Shown piece by piece: positions 1 through 6,947 of a DNA stretch of 7,109 nucleotides. The notes below the pieces were generated by a model, which was given only the letters and a program-made list of their open reading frames with translations, was not told where the DNA came from and did no database searches. This DNA comes from Mariaggregatimicrobium sp964498785 (lineage in GTDB: Bacteria; Zhuqueibacterota; Zhuqueibacteria; Thermofontimicrobiales; Thiofontviventaceae). The position numbers and the translations under genes were made by a program. Numbering within the stretch: the first letter of the stretch is position 1; each line of letters starts with the position of its first letter. The stretch is from the NCBI GenBank assembly GCA_964498785.1, contig CAZCJL010000208.1, positions 1 to 7,109 on the forward strand, in the 5' to 3' direction.

Positions 1-95
1 GTGACACCTACGGAATATATTTAAATACGACATAGAGGCAAGCGCCCATATCTACTATAAAATATTGAGAAGATACCGATAAAATATAATAAAAC

Positions 96-100
96 GGAGA
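96..100 (+). promoter_or_regulatory. Ribosome binding site supporting a TTG start
   Basis: GGAGA lies 7 bases upstream of the TTG at 108-110. No ATG or GTG near the start of this frame has a comparable site, and the protein needs this N-terminus to include the first beta strand (IIVLALPRFDG). This site decides the unusual TTG start. Confidence 0.7.
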
Positions 101-107
101 TAGAAAT

Positions 108-1400
108 TTGAAAGACAGGGATATTATCGTTCTGGCTTTGCCACGTTTTGATGGAAAATACGAATCGACCAGCTTCAATATTTCCTGTGAATTGGCAAGG
201 CACAATCACGTTGTTTTTGTAGATAATCCGTTTACGCTAAAAGATGTACTGTTGAATTTTCGCTCGGCTCAGTTGAAAAAACGCTGGCGAAAAATTTTTC
301 CGTTTTCTACAGGACTCATCCCATGCGAGAAAGGCGGAATTCCGCTGAATATTCTTGTGTCGCCGCCCATTTTGCCCATCAATCTGTTGCCAAAGGGATC
401 CCTTTACAACATGCTGTCACGTTTCAATCATTGGCTGCTTGCACGGAGAATTAAAAAGGCAATTCACTATTTGAAGATGAAGAACTATATTTATATTAAT
501 TCATGGAATTTCTATTACCCGGACATGGTGCAAAAATTAAAGCCGGCGCTTTCGGTGTATCACTGCGTGGATGCCATGATTAAACCATATTCACTCCGGC
601 ATGGCCCGTATCTCGAACCGCGAGCCATCAAACACGTTGATATTGTGGTGAGCACCTCCAAAGCATTGCAGGAAGAAAAAGGGAAACACAATCCCAACAG
701 CTATTTTATTCCCAACGCGGCCAATTTTGCCCACAGTTCCAAAGCATTATTGTCTGAAACAGGAATTCCGGACGCCCTCAACAAAGTAAAAAAACCGGTA
801 ATCGGTTATTTCGGCAATATAGAAAGGCGCATTGATTATGAATTAATGAAGCAGGTGCTGGATGCTCGCCCCGAGTGGACGCTGGTTCTGGTTGGCCCAA
901 TCGATAGGAATTATTTCCCACTTTGGTTCGAAAAAATGAAAAACGTTGTGGTGTTAGGACCACAGCCTTACAACCAGTTGCCCGGATTTTTGAAAGGATT
1001 CGATGTGGCCATCATTCCCTTCAAAGTGGATCATGTGAGCCGCACCATTTATCCGCTCAAATTGTACGAATACCTGGGCGCCGGCAAGCCGGTGGTTACA
1101 ACCCCATTCAACCCGGATGTGATCAACATGCTGGAAAGCGTGGTATATGTAGCCGGAACCGCAGAAGAGTTCGAAACCGCGATTGAAAAAGCCCTGGCTG
1201 ATAATTCACAAAATAAAATCCAGGAGCGATTGGCAGTGGCCAGGAAAAACACGTGGGACGCGCGAGGAAACGCGTTTTCTGCTCTGTTGGAAGAATGGTT
1301 GAATAAAAAGGAGTTCACTAATGGGAATCGCGAACAAGATAAAACAGGATCCGAAGTTAAAAAAGTTAATACTAAAGTTGCTCTTTCGTCGACGGCCTAA
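108..1400 (+). CDS. GT-B fold glycosyltransferase (GT4-like)
   Basis: Predicted to transfer a sugar from a nucleotide-sugar donor to a growing lipid-linked oligosaccharide on the cytoplasmic side of the inner membrane. The 430-residue protein begins with a Rossmann-type strand (IIVLALPRF). It has an HCVD motif near residue 152, as in TuaH-like enzymes, and the C-terminal domain opens with GYFGNIERRIDY near 233. The donor-binding signature PLKLYEYLGAGKPVV lies at about 316-330, with the conserved Glu at 321. The start is TTG, chosen because GGAGA sits 7 bases upstream. The recognisable domain ends near EEWL. The following roughly 35 residues are Lys/Ser/Thr-rich, and the last 80 bases are shared with the next gene in another frame, so the tail is probably a non-conserved extension. 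Family assignment is firm. The sugar and linkage are not predictable, and resemblance to TuaH is from general motif memory only. Confidence 0.93.
   Translation: MKDRDIIVLALPRFDGKYESTSFNISCELARHNHVVFVDNPFTLKDVLLNFRSAQLKKRWRKIFPFSTGLIPCEKGGIPLNILVSPPILPINLLPKGSLYNMLSRFNHWLLARRIKKAIHYLKMKNYIYINSWNFYYPDMVQKLKPALSVYHCVDAMIKPYSLRHGPYLEPRAIKHVDIVVSTSKALQEEKGKHNPNSYFIPNAANFAHSSKALLSETGIPDALNKVKKPVIGYFGNIERRIDYELMKQVLDARPEWTLVLVGPIDRNYFPLWFEKMKNVVVLGPQPYNQLPGFLKGFDVAIIPFKVDHVSRTIYPLKLYEYLGAGKPVVTTPFNPDVINMLESVVYVAGTAEEFETAIEKALADNSQNKIQERLAVARKNTWDARGNAFSALLEEWLNKKEFTNGNREQDKTGSEVKKVNTKVALSSTA
1308..1313 (+). promoter_or_regulatory. Ribosome binding site inside the upstream gene
   Basis: A full AAGGAG lies 7 bases before the ATG at 1321 and within the coding sequence of the upstream glycosyltransferase. 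It shows that the second gene starts here despite the 80-base overlap. Confidence 0.8.
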
Positions 1401-1968
1401 TTCGTCGCGGGTTCGCCGAATAATATGGCTGTTCACCATTTTCCCGCGCTACTTCAACAACGGCATTATTGCCGGAGCCAGACTCGATCTGGTTCCGTTT
1501 CGTAAATTCAAATTAGGCAAAAATTCCCGCATCGAAAAAGGCACGGTAGTGGCCAATGGCATGGGCGATGTGATTATTCACGACGAGGTTCACACCGGCA
1601 TTGGTTGTATTTTACTCGGCCCACTGGAAATGCACAAACATGTCACTCTGGCCCAGTATGTTCGGGTGAATGGCATGCACCACAGACTCGATGTCGGAGA
1701 ACCGCATCATTTTCAGCCATGCTTTCGCGCACCGATTGTGATTGAAGAAGATGCGTTTGTGGGAACCGGCACAGTTATCCTGGGCAAAAAAAATGGCGAA
1801 ACACTAACCATCGGCAAGCACAGCCGAATCGGAGCCAACACAGTAATTGTAGACGATGTGTCGCCGTATTCTGTAGTGGTCGGCAACCCGGGCAAAGTAG
1901 TGCGAGTATGGGATTTTGATCAAAAAAAATGGGAGGTTCCCGGGAAAAATGATAATAAAAAATACTGA
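1321..1968 (+). CDS. Left-handed beta-helix acyltransferase
   Basis: Predicted O-acetyl (or other acyl) transferase of the hexapeptide-repeat superfamily, likely modifying a sugar of the polysaccharide with acyl-CoA as donor. The 215-residue protein starts with a very basic amphipathic stretch (residues about 6-30, including LLFRRRP) that could dock it to the membrane. It continues into irregular hexapeptide repeats (for example IIHDEVHTGIGCILLG and IGKHSRIGANTVI). His120-His121 in GMHHR sits where such enzymes carry the catalytic His, and the end carries the typical PYSVVVGNPGKVVRVW at about 180-197. The start has a perfect AAGGAG. The gene overlaps the upstream gene by 80 bases and the next gene by 20, so translation of all three is likely coupled. 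The acceptor sugar is unknown. A serine acetyltransferase or N-acetyltransferase role is less likely in this context. Confidence 0.9.
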   Translation: MGIANKIKQDPKLKKLILKLLFRRRPNSSRVRRIIWLFTIFPRYFNNGIIAGARLDLVPFRKFKLGKNSRIEKGTVVANGMGDVIIHDEVHTGIGCILLGPLEMHKHVTLAQYVRVNGMHHRLDVGEPHHFQPCFRAPIVIEEDAFVGTGTVILGKKNGETLTIGKHSRIGANTVIVDDVSPYSVVVGNPGKVVRVWDFDQKKWEVPGKNDNKKY

Positions 1969-2191
1969 TGAAATTTATATCCCCACGGCAGAGGATGTGG
2001 ATGATTTCAACAAAGTCAAACGATGCCGCCATTGCAAGAAACGCGTGGAGGAGCTGTTCCCGGAATTGTGCCCCCACTGCCACAAACCGTTTGAAAGCAC
2101 TGCCGATTATTTCTTTCGACGGGCGGCATACTTTTTCGTGGCGCTGGTCGGGATTTATTTCTGGCAAAAAGTAATGCTGGGCTTTTTTTAA
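1949..2191 (+). CDS. Small zinc-ribbon protein with C-terminal membrane helix
   Basis: An 80-residue protein I do not recognise as a named family. Residues 26-44 form a CxxC-x11-CxxC pattern (CRHC, then CPHC), the layout of a zinc ribbon. A Phe/Tyr-rich hydrophobic segment at about 59-80 (AAYFFVALVGIYFW) looks like one transmembrane helix, placing the ribbon most likely on the cytoplasmic side; the Lys/Arg-rich ribbon and Arg57-Arg58 before the helix fit that topology. I chose ATG 1949 over an in-frame TTG at 1916 because GGGAGG at 1931-1936 precedes it (12 bases, somewhat long) and the shorter protein loses nothing recognisable. It overlaps the acyltransferase by 20 bases and stops one base before the polymerase-like gene. 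The context suggests a partner or regulator of a membrane step, which is inference. No enzymatic function is claimed. Confidence 0.75.
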   Translation: MIIKNTDEIYIPTAEDVDDFNKVKRCRHCKKRVEELFPELCPHCHKPFESTADYFFRRAAYFFVALVGIYFWQKVMLGFF

Positions 2192-2192
2192 T

Positions 2193-3710
2193 ATGATGTC
2201 CTCCTCTGTTACAAAAAATACAGCTTCGCTCCGTCGTTACATGCGCAAGCTGATTATCGAAGATCGACTGGGCAACTGGTTCGGGATACTCTACGCTATT
2301 TTCGGCGGCGCTCTGTTCGGCGTTGTTTTTGGCACAAAAGGCATGTTGCCCGGAGTGTTGCTCATTCTGGCCTTCGTCGGTCTGCCGGTGATGTTCGCGA
2401 CGATATTCAATCCGTTCTTTGGCATTTTTATTGTTATCACCATTGCGTATTTTTTGGCTGGCGTAAATCGAGCCATACCAGATGTGCCATTGGGGCTTGT
2501 GGTCGATTTTATGGCGCTGTTTCTTGCCTTTGGCGTACTTTACAAAAACCTGTATTTGAAGGATTGGTCTTTCGCTCGAAGCCCCATCGCTAAAATGGTT
2601 CTCATTTATATGGCGTATGTGCTCGGCAGTGTGATTAATCCCATCGGTAATAAAATGTGCTACATTTATACCGTCCGCTCCATGGCCGGGTATATGATTT
2701 TGTTTTTTATCATTTCATACGCAATCAAAACAAAAGCTCATATTAATATGTTCATCAAACTATGGCTTTTTCTATCTCTGTTAGCAGCATTGTATGCGTT
2801 AAAGCAGGAATACATTGGCCTGGCCGCATTTGAAAAAGCCTGGGTTCATGCAGATCAAACGAGATTCTGGCTCATGTATCAATGGGGACATTTACGAAAA
2901 TTTTCATTTATGGCAGGTCCTGCGGATTTTGGAATTCACATCGGGTACACGGCTTTGCTGGCGTTGCTGTTGGCGCTGGGGAAAACCTCTCGCCGGAATA
3001 AAGCCATTTTAATATTCACGACGATCATCATGTTCCGGGCAATGCTAACATCTGGTACGCGTGCAGCGTATGTGATATTCCCCATCGGCGCAGTGTTATA
3101 TGTGATGGTTACAAAAAAGAGAAAATTGATTTATATTACAGTGATCGCGGGCGTTCTTTTTTTCGGGCTGATTAATCTGCCCATTCACATAAATTCAACT
3201 TTTACAAGATTCAAATCTGCATTTCAACCATCGGATGACCCTTCCTACCTGGTACGGGTTGAAAACCAGCGCCTTATCCGACCGTGGGTATGGAAGCATC
3301 CGTTTGGCGGGGGTCTGGGAGCAACCGGCGTGTGGGGAGAGCGTTTTGCACCTCATTCGTTTCTTGCCGGTTTCCCCCCGGATAGCGGTTATGTGCGGGT
3401 GGCAGTCGAATTGGGGTGGATTGGATTAACGCTTTATTTCGCATTGTGGTTCGTCATTTTCAAAGAAGGAATTAACAGCTATTTCAGAATCCGGGATCCA
3501 GCCATGAAAAACATTGTGCTGGCGATGATGTGTGTGCTGTTCAGTCTGTACATTGTAAATTACCCCCAGGAAGCAACCAAACAATTGCCCACAAGCCTGC
3601 TTTTTTGGGTGGCGGCAGCTATTATAAACCGGGGGAGCCAAATAGAAGATGAATTGAAAGATAAAATAACAAAACTTAACATTCGTGAATTAGAGAAAAA
3701 GCGCTACTAA
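2193..3710 (+). CDS. O-antigen polymerase/ligase-like polytopic membrane protein
   Basis: Predicted inner-membrane protein of the Wzy/WaaL superfamily, which polymerises lipid-linked repeat units or moves glycan from a lipid carrier to an acceptor on the periplasmic face. The 505 residues contain about a dozen hydrophobic segments. The conserved core follows TSGTRAAYV near 286-294, where the Arg is typical of the family. A large extracytoplasmic loop follows with RPWVWKHPFGGGLGATG around 362-378 and PPDSGYVRVAVELGWIGL around 395-412, then two or three last helices. The C-terminus is charged and cytoplasmic. It starts one base after the zinc-ribbon gene with two adjacent ATGs and no clear Shine-Dalgarno, so its translation probably depends on coupling. 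A later ATG at codon 18 has no better site. Polymerase versus ligase cannot be decided here; the location among glycosyltransferases favours polymerase. Confidence 0.87.
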   Translation: MMSSSVTKNTASLRRYMRKLIIEDRLGNWFGILYAIFGGALFGVVFGTKGMLPGVLLILAFVGLPVMFATIFNPFFGIFIVITIAYFLAGVNRAIPDVPLGLVVDFMALFLAFGVLYKNLYLKDWSFARSPIAKMVLIYMAYVLGSVINPIGNKMCYIYTVRSMAGYMILFFIISYAIKTKAHINMFIKLWLFLSLLAALYALKQEYIGLAAFEKAWVHADQTRFWLMYQWGHLRKFSFMAGPADFGIHIGYTALLALLLALGKTSRRNKAILIFTTIIMFRAMLTSGTRAAYVIFPIGAVLYVMVTKKRKLIYITVIAGVLFFGLINLPIHINSTFTRFKSAFQPSDDPSYLVRVENQRLIRPWVWKHPFGGGLGATGVWGERFAPHSFLAGFPPDSGYVRVAVELGWIGLTLYFALWFVIFKEGINSYFRIRDPAMKNIVLAMMCVLFSLYIVNYPQEATKQLPTSLLFWVAAAIINRGSQIEDELKDKITKLNIRELEKKRY

Positions 3711-3850
3711 ATCCATTAAAATTATTCCTGAAATTCTAAACTAAAATGAAAACTATAATTATATCACATTGCTCAACACTTCATCAGTTTCTGAAGACTA
3801 ATACAAAAGAATATCTGAATAGTAACACAAAATTGTAAACAAAGCATATT
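3711..3850 (+). other. AT-rich spacer splitting the cluster
   Basis: This 140-base spacer has about 24% GC by hand count, well below the flanking genes. It holds a TATAAT at 3754-3759 without a recognisable -35 at normal spacing, and a 30-codon ATG ORF (3746-3838) with no ribosome binding site. I see no stable hairpin followed by a T-run. It may hold an internal promoter, but the sequence does not establish that. Confidence 0.5.
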
Positions 3851-4870
3851 ATGAAAGTTTCAATCATCATCGTTAACTGGAACACACTGGAATTGCTCAG
3901 ACAATGCCTGAAATCCGTCATTGAGCAAACGCATTGTTCCTATGAAATTTACGTCGTGGATAATGCATCACCGGACGGCAGCGCCGGAATGGTGCGTAAA
4001 GATTTCCCGGATGTCCACTTAATCGCCAATGATGATAACCGCGGATTCGCCGCGGCGAATAATCAAGCGATGCCACTGACAACCGGCGAGTACATCCTCC
4101 TGCTCAATCCGGACACCAAAGTGCTGGATCAGGCGATTGATAAAATGGTCGCATATCTAAATAAAACACCAGCCGTCGGCGCGGTGACCTCAAAGTTGCT
4201 GAACGGCGATGGCTCGCTTCAAAAGAATGTCGGCAATTTTTATACATTCTGGACCACCCTGCTGGAAAATCGCATTATCCCCAAACTGTTACCAAACAGT
4301 GAATTTCTCGCGAAACATCTCGTGGCGTTTTGGGATCACGCGTCCCGCCGGGAAATTGACTGGGCGCGGGGCGCAGTGTTGATGGCGCGTCGCAGCGTGA
4401 TTGAGCAGATCGGCATGTTGGACGAGCAATTTTATATTTACGGCGAGGAAGTAGACTGGTGCTGGCGCATCAAGCAGGCAGACTGGAAAATTATGTACCT
4501 GCCGCACGCCCAAATCATCCATTACGGGAAAGCCGCATCGGATCAACGAAAAACAGAAATGTTCATTCAAAATTATAAAAGCGCGTACATCTTTCTGAAA
4601 AAGAATTACCCGGCATATTCATACTGGCTGTATCGAATGCGCACCACATTCTATTCGGTCTTATGGCTCGTGCGTTACTCTGTGCCACTGCTCTTTGTTT
4701 CAAAAAATTCCCAAAAATATGATGAACTAAAAAGCGGATTGAACGTCTATCAAAATTTTTTTCGGTGGAATTTATCCAAAAGATCACGGATCACGGTGGC
4801 GACAAAAGTAGCGAAAATGAAGGCCGCTAATTTGGTGGAGCAGGTAAGGAGTGAGAATGAATTTAGCTAA
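3851..4870 (+). CDS. GT2 family glycosyltransferase (rhamnosyltransferase-like)
   Basis: Predicted cytoplasmic or peripheral-membrane inverting glycosyltransferase of the GT-A fold. The 339-residue protein opens with the classic MKVSIIIVNWN strand, followed by VVDNASPDGS at 35-44, DNRGFAAANN near 61-70 and LLLNPDTKV with Asn86-Pro87-Asp88 at the metal/donor site. DWARGAVLMARR precedes the acceptor/catalytic region GEEVDWCWR at 198-206, then the HYGKAAS segment. This layout is shared with WbbL-like rhamnosyltransferases, but donor sugar cannot be read from it. A hydrophobic stretch near residues 257-280 may be a re-entrant or membrane-touching helix rather than a true anchor. The start is fixed by the family N-terminus. 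No Shine-Dalgarno is visible, and the gene follows a 140-base AT-rich spacer, so it may begin a separate transcription unit. Its last bases carry the start signal of a small downstream ORF. Confidence 0.93.
   Translation: MKVSIIIVNWNTLELLRQCLKSVIEQTHCSYEIYVVDNASPDGSAGMVRKDFPDVHLIANDDNRGFAAANNQAMPLTTGEYILLLNPDTKVLDQAIDKMVAYLNKTPAVGAVTSKLLNGDGSLQKNVGNFYTFWTTLLENRIIPKLLPNSEFLAKHLVAFWDHASRREIDWARGAVLMARRSVIEQIGMLDEQFYIYGEEVDWCWRIKQADWKIMYLPHAQIIHYGKAASDQRKTEMFIQNYKSAYIFLKKNYPAYSYWLYRMRTTFYSVLWLVRYSVPLLFVSKNSQKYDELKSGLNVYQNFFRWNLSKRSRITVATKVAKMKAANLVEQVRSENEFS
4846..4851 (+). promoter_or_regulatory. Ribosome binding site of a broken downstream gene
   Basis: AAGGAG lies 5 bases before an ATG at 4857, inside the end of the GT2 gene. 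It has no intact gene to serve: the frame it opens closes after 32 codons. It is the best single sign that a gene once followed here. Confidence 0.5.
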
Positions 4871-5074
4871 AAAAGATCGAAGACGGGATAGGTTATTTTG
4901 CCAACAAACAGGATTTTCCTTGCGAAGATTTAGCAATAATACAATACTTAGCTGATCACATAAATTTGAATCAACGTACAGCTTGTCCTGTTTTGAAAAT
5001 TATTCGCAAGGGTAGTAGTTGCTCCCGGACATCCTGTTGAGGAATTGCGCTCTAATCAATTTAACGAGGTTTAG
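4857..5074 (+). pseudogene. Possible decayed small gene between GT2 and acyltransferase
   Basis: Reading from ATG 4857, which has a strong AAGGAG, gives MNLAKK and then stops at 4953-4955 after 32 codons. Just after MNLAKK, at the A6 run 4869-4874, the +1 frame becomes open from 4867 to a stop at 5038-5040 and reads like ordinary protein (IEDGIGYFANKQDF, later EDLAIIQYLADHI). Near its end the third frame is open from 4997 to a TAG at 5072-5074 (VVVAPGHPVEELRS), finishing right at the ribosome binding site of the next gene. Removing one A and one further indel would give a gene of about 70 codons filling the gap exactly. The GC content of 4871-5078 (about 37%) is above that of the other spacers. 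I recognise no family. It may equally be chance, since 58 open codons is not rare. Confidence 0.35.
5066..5069 (+). promoter_or_regulatory. Ribosome binding site fixing the second acyltransferase start
   Basis: GAGG lies 9 bases upstream of the ATG at 5079. It favours that start over an in-frame TTG at 5019, which has no such site and would add 20 residues with no similarity to the family. Confidence 0.65.
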
Positions 5075-5078
5075 AAAA

Positions 5079-5729
5079 ATGAAATCAAAAACCGCCAAAC
5101 TAAAACAACTCATCCGGACAGAGTTGACGCCTGGAAACGGAACTATTTCCGGAGAAGTGAAAAACCCATCTTCCGAAAAACTCGGTCGGTTCGTAACTAT
5201 TTCTACAAGATTGCTGCACGGCGCCGGCAGATTGATCAATGCAAAAATATATCTGAGACGATGTAAACACGTTGGTCGCTTTGTAACGGTTCGCGGGCAT
5301 CCTCGGATCGAAGGCAGGGGTGAAATTATTCTGGGAGATCGGGTCAAAATCTGGTCGCACGTGGGCAAAACGCATATCTCGGTGGGAAAGGCTGCCAGGC
5401 TCAGCATCGGCGCTGGCACGTTCATTAATTGCGGAACCGTCCTTTCGGTCCGCTATGGTGTTACGATTGGCAGCAATTGCCAGATCGCCACGGACGTCGT
5501 TATTATGGACAGCGATTTCCACGGCGTTGCGGACAGAGGAAAAGTGGAACAACCATCCCCCATTATTCTGGAAGATGACGTCTGGCTCGCAACACGGGCC
5601 ATTGTTTTGAAAGGGGTGCGCGTCGGGAAAGGCGCTGTGGTTGCCGCAGGATCGGTGGTGACCAAAGATGTGCCTGCTTACACCCTGGTGGGCGGAGTGC
5701 CTGCCAGAGAAATTAAAAAGATTACCTAA
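5079..5729 (+). CDS. Left-handed beta-helix O-acetyltransferase (WcaF/WbbJ-like)
   Basis: Predicted cytoplasmic acetyl-CoA-dependent transferase that acetylates a sugar of the polysaccharide. The 216-residue protein has a basic N-terminus and a first helix turn around RFVTVRGHPRIEGRGEIILGDRV. Regular hexapeptide repeats run through about 90-135. A DSDFHG motif at 144-149 carries the presumed catalytic His148. A typical C-terminal coil, with IILEDDVWLATRAIVLKGV, GAVVAAGSVVTKDV and LVGGVPAREI, forms the acyl-CoA site and lid. This is a much more canonical member than the acyltransferase at 1321-1968, and the two share little beyond the fold, so they are not a recent duplication and likely have different acceptors. 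The ATG was chosen for its GAGG site. The next gene starts 18 bases after the stop, in the same transcription unit. Confidence 0.93.
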   Translation: MKSKTAKLKQLIRTELTPGNGTISGEVKNPSSEKLGRFVTISTRLLHGAGRLINAKIYLRRCKHVGRFVTVRGHPRIEGRGEIILGDRVKIWSHVGKTHISVGKAARLSIGAGTFINCGTVLSVRYGVTIGSNCQIATDVVIMDSDFHGVADRGKVEQPSPIILEDDVWLATRAIVLKGVRVGKGAVVAAGSVVTKDVPAYTLVGGVPAREIKKIT

Positions 5730-5747
5730 ATCATGTGAGAAATTAAA

Positions 5748-6929
5748 ATGAACCTATTCGCTATAATATTCTGGATCAGTTTAGCCGTACTTTTTTATTC
5801 GTACATTGGCTATGGCGTTGTCGTTTTTTTCATTTTAAAAATGAAAAAATTCATTAGAAAAAAAGTTCAGGACGGAGATTTTACAAACACTGATTTTGAG
5901 CCGGAGGTTACCCTGCTCGTTGCCGCGTACAATGAACGGGAATGCATCGAAGAGAAGCTGCGTAATTCATTTGAGCTGGACTATCCGGCACACAAACTGA
6001 AATTACTTTTCATCACTGACGGCTCTACAGATGGCACGCCGGAGGAATTGAGGAAATCTGACAAAATTACTGTGCTGCATCAGGAACAGCGCGCCGGTAA
6101 AATCGGCGCCATCAACCGGGCGATGAAATACGTGGAAACTCCCATCGTCGTTTTCTCGGATGCCAACACCATGTTCAACAAATCAGCTATTCGGGAACTG
6201 GTGAAGCATTATCAGGATCCGGATGTTGGCGCGGTATCCGGTGAAAAACGTATCCGGCAGATGGATTCGGATTCTGTTAGCGGCGCCGGCGAGGGGTTGT
6301 ACTGGAAGTACGAATCATTCCTCAAAAAACTGGACTCTGACTTGTACTCAGTGGTCGGCGCTGCCGGAGAAATGTTCTCGATTCGGTCCGCGCTTTTTGA
6401 AGATGTCGAAAGTGATACGATTTTGGATGATTTCATCATTTCCCTCCGGATCGCAGAAAAAGGCTACCGTGTCATTTATGAACCCAATTCGTACGCGATG
6501 GAAACACCTTCTTCATCCATTAAAGAAGAAATGAAACGGAAAATCCGAATCAGCGCCGGCGGTTTTCAATCCATTGTCCGGTTGAAAAATTTGCTCAATC
6601 CATTTAAATACGGCACACTCAGCTTTCAGTACATCTCCCATCGTATACTGCGCTGGGCAGTCGACCCGTTTCTGCTGGTCGCCATGATACCGATGAACTA
6701 CGCATTGATGCTCGCGTTTAACGGGATTTACACATTCCTGTTCGGACTGCAAATTCTGTTTTACGCGCTGACATTTTTGAACTGGTATTTTGAAACAAAA
6801 AACATCCGCATCAAGCTGCTGTTCGTGCCCTTCTATTTTTCCATGATGAACCTGGCTGCGATTCTGGGATTTTTCAGATACGTCAGGGGCAAACAGTCCG
6901 TATTGTGGGAACGAGCAAATCGCGTTTAA
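5748..6929 (+). CDS. Membrane-anchored GT2 glycosyltransferase (cellulose-synthase-like family)
   Basis: Predicted inner-membrane glycosyltransferase with a cytoplasmic GT-A catalytic domain, of the kind that extends a polysaccharide or adds a sugar to a lipid carrier. The 393-residue protein has one N-terminal helix (about 4-31), a catalytic domain, and about three C-terminal helices (about 303-380). Visible motifs are VAAYNE, DGSTDGT at 91-97, the metal-binding region DAN at 138-140, VVGAAGEMFSIR near 202-213, and LDDF with Asp227-Asp228 as the probable catalytic base. Arg-rich KRKIRISAGGFQ follows at 263-274. The QxxRW motif of true cellulose and hyaluronan synthases is not present, so processive chain synthesis should not be assumed. 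The upstream ribosome binding site is weak (GTGAGA). The gene lies 18 bases after the acetyltransferase stop. Family level is confident; sugar and acceptor are unknown. Confidence 0.92.
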   Translation: MNLFAIIFWISLAVLFYSYIGYGVVVFFILKMKKFIRKKVQDGDFTNTDFEPEVTLLVAAYNERECIEEKLRNSFELDYPAHKLKLLFITDGSTDGTPEELRKSDKITVLHQEQRAGKIGAINRAMKYVETPIVVFSDANTMFNKSAIRELVKHYQDPDVGAVSGEKRIRQMDSDSVSGAGEGLYWKYESFLKKLDSDLYSVVGAAGEMFSIRSALFEDVESDTILDDFIISLRIAEKGYRVIYEPNSYAMETPSSSIKEEMKRKIRISAGGFQSIVRLKNLLNPFKYGTLSFQYISHRILRWAVDPFLLVAMIPMNYALMLAFNGIYTFLFGLQILFYALTFLNWYFETKNIRIKLLFVPFYFSMMNLAAILGFFRYVRGKQSVLWERANRV

Positions 6930-6947
6930 CAACATTGCTCTGTTGGA

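Noticed and set aside
1..35. Possible end of an upstream gene
   Set aside because: Two frames run from the edge into stops at 22-24 and 33-35, but 7-10 codons cannot be told from chance.
85..90. TATAAT resembling a -10 promoter element before the first gene
   Set aside because: A start about 7 bases downstream would fall on or after the GGAGA ribosome binding site, and the only -35-like sequence (TTGAGA at 65-70) leaves a 14-base spacer, too short. The region is AT-rich enough for this by chance.
8..209. Two minus-strand ORFs of 62-65 codons at the left edge
   Set aside because: They overlap the well-supported + strand glycosyltransferase, have no recognisable domain, and resemble antisense shadows.
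1775..2167. 130-codon minus-strand ORF opposite the acyltransferase and zinc-ribbon genes
   Set aside because: It lies antisense to two genes with clear motifs, shows no domain, and its Cys/His content mirrors the opposite strand.
5019..5078. TTG start extending the second acyltransferase by 20 residues
   Set aside because: No ribosome binding site precedes it, the extra residues do not look like the family, and ATG 5079 has GAGG at good spacing.
5000..5552. Overlapping minus-strand ORFs of 141 and 150 codons opposite the second acyltransferase
   Set aside because: No recognisable domain or start signal; the + strand protein has full family motifs across the same bases.
6513..6935. 140-codon minus-strand ORF at the end of the GT2 gene
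   Set aside because: It is antisense to the membrane-helix region, has no domain, and its composition fits a complement of hydrophobic codons.
6930..6945. CAACA/TGTTG inverted repeat after the last glycosyltransferase as a terminator
   Set aside because: The stem is only 5 pairs with a 6-base loop and no T-run follows; a downstream ribosome binding site suggests transcription continues.
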